Below are positions 47,731 through 52,612 of a DNA stretch of 52,612 bases, piece by piece. The stretch comes from an uncultured Oscillospiraceae bacterium (lineage in GTDB: Bacteria > Bacillota > Clostridia > Oscillospirales > Ruminococcaceae). A program made the translations under genes and the position numbers. Every line of letters starts with the position of its first letter. Position 1 is the stretch's first letter. The notes beneath the pieces are model-generated. The model worked only from the letters and a program-made list of their open reading frames with translations. It had not been told where the DNA came from and searched no databases. The stretch covers positions 1 through 52,612 of the forward strand of contig CAJULF010000018.1 of the NCBI GenBank assembly GCA_910587135.1, read 5' to 3'.

Positions 47731-47790
47731 GCAGAGGTCAGAGGTAAGATTTCGCGGCGGAGCATTCCGCACCTTACCCTCTGCCTGTTA
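47731..47790 (+). promoter_or_regulatory. Leader hairpin upstream of ahcY
   Basis: GCAGAGG at 47732 pairs with CCTCTGC, and GAGGTAAG with CTTACC, enclosing a small GCGGAGCATTCCGC loop: a long hairpin ending 20 bp before the AGGAGG of ahcY. It is not followed by a T run. It could be a leader control element or the terminator of the sod gene; it does not fit the SAH riboswitch consensus I know. Confidence 0.45.
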
Positions 47791-47807
47791 CATCAGGAGG
47801 TAAAAAT

Positions 47808-49064
47808 ATGTCAAGCGAAATAAGAAATGAAGCTCTGTGGGAGAGCGGCTCAGCTAAAATCGAATGGGTAAAGAGAAATATGCCGCTGCTTAACGGCATT
47901 GAAAGGGAATTTCAAGCGGAAAAGCCATTTAAGGGGCTGCGTATCGCGCTTTCGGTGCATCTTGAGGCTAAAACGGCTTATTTGTGCAAGGTGCTGGCGG
48001 CGGGCGGCGCGGAAATGTTCGTTACAGGCAGCAACCCGCTTTCCACTCAGGACGATGTGGCGGCGGGACTGGTGCATGACGGACTGAACGTTTTTGCGTG
48101 GTATAACGCCACCGACGAAGAGTACCACTCGCATATATCGAAAGTAATTCAGGCAAAGCCCAATGTTATCATAGACGACGGCGGCGATTTGGTCAATCTT
48201 ATCCACAACGAGTACCCCGAGCTGATACCAGAAGTTATAGGCGGCTGCGAGGAAACCACTACGGGAATTATCCGTCTTAAGGCGATGGATAAGGCGGGAG
48301 CGCTGAAATTCCCGATGGTGCTGGTGAACGACGCGGACTGCAAGCACCTGTTCGATAACCGCTACGGCACGGGGCAGTCGGTATGGGACGGCATAAACAG
48401 GACAACAAATCTTATCGTGGCGGGAAAGAACGTGGTGGTAGCGGGCTACGGCTGGTGCGGAAAAGGCGTGGCAATGCGCGCAAAGGGTCTGGGCGCTTCC
48501 GTTATAGTAACGGAGATAGACCCGATAAAAGCGATGGAAGCGGTTATGGACGGCTTCAAGGTAATGCCTATGAAAGAGGCGGCAAAGGTCGGCGATTTCT
48601 TTGTGACGGTTACAGGCTGCGCGGACGTTATCGGCGAGGAAGCATTCATGAATATGAAGGACGGCGCTATCTGCTGCAACGCGGGACACTTCGATGTTGA
48701 GGTAAATATGGCAAAGCTGCGCGAGATCGCCGAGGACAGCTATACCGCGCGAAATAATATCGTCGGCTACAAGCTGAAAAACGGAAACACGGTTTTTGTC
48801 ATTGCCGAGGGCAGACTGGTAAATCTGGCGGCGGGCGACGGACACCCTGCGGAAATCATGGATATGAGCTTCGCAATCCAGGCGCTCTCCGCCGAATATC
48901 TCGTAAAGAATCGGGACAAGCTCCGCGGCGGCAGCTCCATGACGCTTAACGTACCCAAGGATATCGACAGGAAAGTTGCGGAGCGCAAGCTCGCCGCATG
49001 GGGCATTTCCGTGGACAAGCTTACACCCGAGCAGGAAAAGTACCTTAACGGCTGGGAAGTATAA
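47808..49064 (+). CDS. ahcY: S-adenosylhomocysteine hydrolase
   Basis: 418 residues. Substrate-domain motifs ALSVHLEAKTAYL, GSNPLSTQDDVAAGL, VIGGCEETTTGIIRLKAM; NAD domain VVVAGYGWCGKGVAMRAKGL G; the C-terminal catalytic loop NAGHFDVEV. The enzyme splits S-adenosylhomocysteine to adenosine and homocysteine and so relieves product inhibition of methyltransferases. AGGAGG precedes ATG 47808. Its stop overlaps the start of a SAM methyltransferase gene (TAATG), coupling production and removal of the by-product. The short lineage of ~420 residues is typical of bacterial/archaeal Thermotoga-type enzymes. Confidence 0.95.
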   Translation: MSSEIRNEALWESGSAKIEWVKRNMPLLNGIEREFQAEKPFKGLRIALSVHLEAKTAYLCKVLAAGGAEMFVTGSNPLSTQDDVAAGLVHDGLNVFAWYNATDEEYHSHISKVIQAKPNVIIDDGGDLVNLIHNEYPELIPEVIGGCEETTTGIIRLKAMDKAGALKFPMVLVNDADCKHLFDNRYGTGQSVWDGINRTTNLIVAGKNVVVAGYGWCGKGVAMRAKGLGASVIVTEIDPIKAMEAVMDGFKVMPMKEAAKVGDFFVTVTGCADVIGEEAFMNMKDGAICCNAGHFDVEVNMAKLREIAEDSYTARNNIVGYKLKNGNTVFVIAEGRLVNLAAGDGHPAEIMDMSFAIQALSAEYLVKNRDKLRGGSSMTLNVPKDIDRKVAERKLAAWGISVDKLTPEQEKYLNGWEV

Positions 49065-49837
49065 TGGGCTGGGATAACGGACAATATCTGAAATTCAAGG
49101 CACAGCGCACCCGGCCCGCCATAGACCTTGCGGCAAGGATCCCGATTGAAAACCCCACGGACATAATAGACGTGGGTTGTGGTCCGGGAAACAGCAGCAG
49201 GGTGCTGAAAGACCGCTATCCCAACGCGCACGTTCTGGGCGCTGACAGCAGCGGGAATATGCTGGATAGGGCAAGAGAGGACAACCCCGACATGGAGTTT
49301 GTCCTGCTTGACGCGGGCGGAGATATAAGCGGATATAACAGCAGGTTTGATGTGGTTTTCTCCAACGCCTGTTTGCAGTGGATACCCGACCATAAAAAGC
49401 TGCTTGCGCGGCTGTTCGCGCTGCTAAAGCCGGGCGGGACACTGGCGGTGCAGATACCCATGAATTTTGACGAGCCGATACACAAAATACTTACGGAGTT
49501 GGCGGAAAGTGCCGAGTGGCGCGAAAAGCTCGGTATCCCGCGGCTGTTTTACACGCTTACACAAGAGGAATATTTTGATGTAATCTCGGGGCTGACGGAC
49601 GATTTTGAGATGTGGCAGACGACGTACTGTCACCGTATGCCCGACCATGAGGCTATTGCGGAGTGGTATAGGTCTACGGGAATGCGCCCTTATCTTGAGG
49701 CGCTGAACGAGCGCGACGCTGCCGAGTTTGAGAGTCGTGTCATGGAACGTGTTCGCAGAGAATACGCGGTCAGGAAAAACGGCGAAATTATTTTCAGGTT
49801 TCCGCGTTTTTTCTTTGTGGCAAATAAAACAAAATAA
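49064..49837 (+). CDS. tam: Trans-aconitate 2-methyltransferase-like SAM methyltransferase
   Basis: 257 residues. SAM-binding motif I IIDVGCGPGNSSRVL, post-I ADSSGNMLDRA, motif II region FDVVFSNACLQWIPDHKK and motif III LKPGGTLAVQIPMNFDEP; the last two segments and WYRSTGMRPYLEAL are distinctive of Tam, which esterifies trans-aconitate, a spontaneous isomer of cis-aconitate. The start ATG overlaps the ahcY stop. The physiological substrate could differ. It ends 10 bp before an array of four tandem R5U copies. Confidence 0.85.
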   Translation: MGWDNGQYLKFKAQRTRPAIDLAARIPIENPTDIIDVGCGPGNSSRVLKDRYPNAHVLGADSSGNMLDRAREDNPDMEFVLLDAGGDISGYNSRFDVVFSNACLQWIPDHKKLLARLFALLKPGGTLAVQIPMNFDEPIHKILTELAESAEWREKLGIPRLFYTLTQEEYFDVISGLTDDFEMWQTTYCHRMPDHEAIAEWYRSTGMRPYLEALNERDAAEFESRVMERVRREYAVRKNGEIIFRFPRFFFVANKTK

Positions 49838-49847
49838 AGGGCGGCGT

Positions 49848-50640
49848 AAAAATCGAGCGGTAAAAGGCGCTGAAAGCCGAAGGCAACCGAATGCCCACGC
49901 AGGAATTTCCCGCAAACCGATGTGAGAGCGGAGCGAATGCGGAGCTTTCACATCGAGGTTAGCGCAGTTTTCCGCACAGCGGAAAACGAAGCGGTGCGGG
50001 AAATTCTTTTTAAATTATTGTCTTTAGGTCAACATGACCTAAAAGCATTAAAGCCAAAATCCGCCCAAAAATCGAGCGGTAAAAGGCGCTGAAAGCCAAA
50101 GGCAACCGAACGCCCACGCAGGAATTTCCCGCAAACCGATGTGAGAGCGGAGCTTTCACATCGAGGTTAGCGCAGTTTTCCGCGCGGCGGAAAACGAAGC
50201 GGTACGGGAAATTCTTTTTAAATAATTGGCTTTAGGTCAACATGACCTAAAAGCATTAAAACCGGAATCCGCCCAAAAATCGAGCGGTAAAAGGCGCTGA
50301 AAGCCGAAGGCAACCGAACGCCCACGCAGGAATTTCCCGCAAACCGATGTGAGAGCGGAGCTTTCACATCGAGGTTAGCGCAGTTTTCCGCGCAGCGGAA
50401 AACGAAGCGGTGCGGGAAATTCTTTTTAAATTATTGTCTTTAGGTCAACATGACCTAAAAGCATTAAAGCCAAAATCCGCCCAAAAATCGAGCGGTAAAA
50501 GGCGCTGAAAGCCAAAGGCAACCGAACGCCCACGCAGGAATTTCCCGCAAACCGATGTGAGAGCGGAGCTTTCACATCGAGGTTAGCGCAGTTTTCCGCG
50601 CGGCGGAAAACGAAGCGGTACGGAAAATTCTTTTAAATAA
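49848..50640 (+). repeat. Four tandem R5U elements upstream of punA
   Basis: Units begin at 49848, 50067, 50275 and 50483 (periods 219, 208, 208; the last is cut off at ~158 bp). Each has GGCGCTGAAAGCC, outer stem GAATTTCCCGCA / TGCGGGAAATTC, hairpin CGATGTGA...TCACATCG, hairpin GTTTTCCGC-GCG-GCGGAAAAC and the tail GCTTTAGGTCAACATGACCT. All are sense with punA. The first unit has an extra 11-bp insertion in hairpin 1. No ORF is present. Confidence 0.9.
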
Positions 50641-50671
50641 TATGAAATTCAAATATAATCAGGAGGAAAAC

Positions 50672-51508
50672 ATGAACGTTGTATATGAGAAGCTGAACAG
50701 AATATATGAGCAGGCAGCGAAGCGCATAAGCTTCAAGCCCGAGCTGGCACTGATTTTAGGAAGCGGGCTGGGTGAGTTCTGCGATACTATGGATATAAAG
50801 GAAACGTTGGAATACAGTGAGCTGGAGGACTTTCCCGTGTCAACAGTGACGGGGCACAAGGGGCGTTTCGTGTTCGGATACGCGGGCGGTGTGCCTATTG
50901 TTGCAATGCAGGGCAGAGTGCATTATTATGAGGGGTATTCCGTGCAGGACGTGGTTCTCCCCACGCGGCTGATGAAGCTGATGGGAGCGCAAACGCTGTT
51001 TCTCACCAACGCGGCAGGCGGCATTAACCCCAGCTATCACGCGGGAGATTTCATGCTGATAACGGATCACATCTCATCGCTTGTTCCCTCTCCTCTTATC
51101 GGAAAGAACATCGAGGAGGTGGGAACACGCTTTCCCGATATGTCGGAGGTTTACAGCCGCCGCTTAAGGGGGATAATTGAGGGAGCCGCCGCTGCCGTAG
51201 GAGCGCCCCTGCAGCGCGGCATATATATACAGACAACGGGACCCAACTATGAAACTCCCGCCGAAATACGCGCTTACAGAGGAATGGGCGCGGACGCAGT
51301 GGGAATGTCCACGGCGATAGAAGCAATGGCGGCGCGCCACGCGGGAATGGAAGTCTGCGGGATAAGCTGTATCTCAAACCTGGCGGCGGGTATCTCCGCT
51401 AATCCGCTCTCACACAAAGAGGTGCAGGACACTGCCGACAGAGTCGCTCCCCTGTTCAGAAAGCTCGTTACACAGGCGATAGCGGATATTTACGGCGCAA
51501 ATGCCTGA
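50672..51508 (+). CDS. punA: Purine nucleoside phosphorylase
   Basis: 278 residues from ATG 50672 (AGGAGGAAA upstream). Trimeric PNP family: phosphate-binding LILGSGLGEF and VTGHKGRFVFG, MQGRVHYYEGYS, TNAAGGINPSYHAGDFMLIT DHI, base-site YIQTTGPNYETPAEIR and the VGMSTAIEAMAARH segment. It converts inosine/guanosine plus phosphate to base and ribose-1-phosphate. Its 3' end overlaps the exonuclease gene by 8 bp, an operon that suggests nucleoside and nucleic acid salvage. The message leader contains four R5U structures. Confidence 0.94.
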   Translation: MNVVYEKLNRIYEQAAKRISFKPELALILGSGLGEFCDTMDIKETLEYSELEDFPVSTVTGHKGRFVFGYAGGVPIVAMQGRVHYYEGYSVQDVVLPTRLMKLMGAQTLFLTNAAGGINPSYHAGDFMLITDHISSLVPSPLIGKNIEEVGTRFPDMSEVYSRRLRGIIEGAAAAVGAPLQRGIYIQTTGPNYETPAEIRAYRGMGADAVGMSTAIEAMAARHAGMEVCGISCISNLAAGISANPLSHKEVQDTADRVAPLFRKLVTQAIADIYGANA

Positions 51509-52358
51509 CAATAACACAGATAAACTTTTGATCGTTGACGGCAGCAATCTGTTATTTCAAATGTTTTTCGGTATGCCCGCAAGAATAGTAAATGAACAGG
51601 GCAAGGCAATCCACGGTACTCTCGGGTTCGTGGGCGCGCTTCTGAAAATCATACGCGAAACGAAACCGACGCATATTGCGGTATTGTTTGACGGAGAGCA
51701 TGAAAATCCCCGTTCGGCTGTCGACCCCGACTACAAGTCGAACCGGACGGATTACGGCGAGGTATCTCCGAAGGAAAATCCCTTTTCGCAGCTGCCCGAT
51801 ATATTTGCCGCCCTTGACTTCCTTGATATCAGATACGCGGAAACGTCCGACTGTGAAGCCGACGATTGGATCGCGGGCTACGCGCTGACCTGCGGAAAAA
51901 AAGCGGAAGTTATAATATCCTCCTTTGACAGCGACTTTTTTCAGCTTATAACCGACAAAGTTTCTGTACTCAGATACCGAGGTAAAAATACCGTAATTTG
52001 TACGCCCGCTTACATAAAAGAAAAGCTGTATATCTCGCCCTCGCAATACGCGGATTTCAAATCCCTTACGGGAGATAAGGCGGATAATATCAAGGGAGCG
52101 GATATGGTAGGTCCTAAAACGGCGGCTTTTCTGCTGAATGAGTTCGGTACGCTTGAAAATGTTCTCGCTAACGCGGGCAAGATAAAGAAGCCGTCTGTAA
52201 GGGAATCCGTAATAAGAAACGGTGAAAAACTGAAAAACAACTATAAGCTCATCAAGCTCGGCTGCAATTCGCCGCTGCCGTTTGCCATTGATGAGCTTGA
52301 ATATACCTGTAAAGGAATTACGACAAATGAGGTATTGACAGGCATAGGATTAAAGTGA
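51501..52358 (+). CDS. Stand-alone 5'-3' exonuclease (PolA N-domain type)
   Basis: 285 residues from ATG 51501. LLIVDGSNLLFQMFFG is the first metal-binding segment, VLFDGEHENPRS and YKSNRT the helical arch region, SDCEADDWIAGYA and SFDSDFFQL carry the other Asp ligands, and GDKADNIKGADMVGPKTAAF LL is the helix-3-turn-helix DNA grip. It is the flap endonuclease domain found at the N-terminus of DNA polymerase I, here without the polymerase. It overlaps punA by 8 bp. Confidence 0.9.
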   Translation: MPDNNTDKLLIVDGSNLLFQMFFGMPARIVNEQGKAIHGTLGFVGALLKIIRETKPTHIAVLFDGEHENPRSAVDPDYKSNRTDYGEVSPKENPFSQLPDIFAALDFLDIRYAETSDCEADDWIAGYALTCGKKAEVIISSFDSDFFQLITDKVSVLRYRGKNTVICTPAYIKEKLYISPSQYADFKSLTGDKADNIKGADMVGPKTAAFLLNEFGTLENVLANAGKIKKPSVRESVIRNGEKLKNNYKLIKLGCNSPLPFAIDELEYTCKGITTNEVLTGIGLK

Positions 52359-52385
52359 TGTTATTTGACAAGTAGAATGCGGAAA

Positions 52386-52410
52386 ATAAAAAAAGCCTAA
52401 AAAAGGCTTG
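52386..52410 (-). terminator. Short hairpin with T run on the minus strand
   Basis: AAGCCT (52393-52398) and AGGCTT (52404-52409) flank an A run; on the minus strand the hairpin is followed by TTTTTTTATTTTCC. It could end a minus-strand gene lying beyond the right edge. Confidence 0.4.
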
Positions 52411-52488
52411 AAAAATACGAAAACTCGCCGAAAGTGGCTTTATAGAGCCGTTTTTTAGACTTGAAACAGTGGAATAAAATAAAATCGC

Positions 52489-52525
52489 GCCCGGAAGGTT
52501 GTCAAAAACTTTTCGGGCTTTTTTT
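52489..52525 (+). terminator. Terminator of the punA-exonuclease unit
   Basis: GCCCGGAAGG (52489-52498) pairs with CTTTTCGGGC (52509-52518), followed by TTTTTTT. Confidence 0.8.
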
Positions 52526-52612
52526 GTCTTTTTATGCTTAATTAGCTATTTGTCAAAAATTTTTCAAAAACCTTTTCAGAGCTTTTTAGGAGCTTTTAAA
52601 TGGCTCAACCGC

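Noticed and set aside
47730..47807. SAH riboswitch upstream of ahcY
   Set aside because: The leader hairpin has none of the conserved core residues of that class as I know it; only the hairpin itself is listed.
49848..50640. CRISPR array
   Set aside because: The repeats are ~208 bp and continuous, without short unique spacers, and no cas genes are nearby.

Overview
The window looks like chromosome of a Gram-positive anaerobic Clostridia member of the Ruminococcus/Oscillospiraceae type. I infer this from a GH94 cellobiose phosphorylase, an intracellular GH26 mannanase-like enzyme, a DUF4358 lipoprotein, a TM1266-type ferredoxin-hydrogenase-linked regulator, a vanG-type cluster, a PASTA kinase-like protein, AAGGAGG ribosome binding sites and near-perfect TTGACA-N17-TATAAT promoters. 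No species can be named from sequence alone.

Layout. 0-5 kb is a decayed zone: one intact tRNA-Leu(CAG), two 5' fragments of tRNA-Leu genes, three copies of the tRNA promoter, an intact DUF1848 gene, and pieces of two flavodoxin-type genes, an M20 amidohydrolase and an MgtE transporter. 5-7 kb: GH26 enzyme and a DUF4358 lipoprotein. 7.4-10.3 kb: a three-gene vanG-like operon (D-Ala:D-Ser-type ligase, VanXY-like peptidase, membrane half of VanT). 10.7-12.5 kb: a small structured RNA, an AraC-GGDEF fusion and a zinc deaminase. 12.8-14.6 kb: a glycosyltransferase-like gene preceded by a very unusual Gly-Ser-Phe/HEWEWEW repeat protein; this pair is the best candidate for an undescribed system. 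14.9-18.4 kb: HAD phosphatase and cellobiose phosphorylase. 18.9-25.5 kb: lipoprotein, radical SAM protein, an HxlR / LytTR / unknown / GHKL regulatory operon, FruK and a TM1266-like regulator. 25.8-31.9 kb: orphan antitoxin, heterodimeric ABC exporter, CstA-like permease. 32.3-36.9 kb: lipoprotein, PASTA pseudokinase, PheA. 37.5-41 kb: ispD-ispF-ttcA-def and a MerR regulator. 41-45.4 kb: broken AAC(3)-like gene, fucO with a PocR-type chemoreceptor, unknown gene. 45.5-52.4 kb: GNAT, DegV, Cu/Zn-SOD-like, ahcY-tam, punA and a 5'-3' exonuclease.

Nearly every intergenic gap is filled by interspersed elements, which I name as follows. R195 is a ~195-bp element with ends of the type CAG(A/C)CTGTATA and two covarying internal hairpins. 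R5U is a ~150-200-bp element with an outer stem plus two covarying hairpins, usually lying just upstream of a start codon in the sense direction; four tandem copies precede punA. M1 (TIR AAGGCAACACCGCAC), M2 and M3 are MITE-like. They are nested in one another. In two places R195 is flanked by direct copies of a whole palindromic target. R195 and R5U share the same 3' tail.

Functional links: fucO and the PocR chemoreceptor point to diol chemistry; ahcY overlaps a SAM methyltransferase whose by-product it removes; vanG, vanXY and the vanT-like gene are translationally coupled; ispD and ispF sit together; the cellobiose phosphorylase promoter carries a CcpA-type operator in its spacer.
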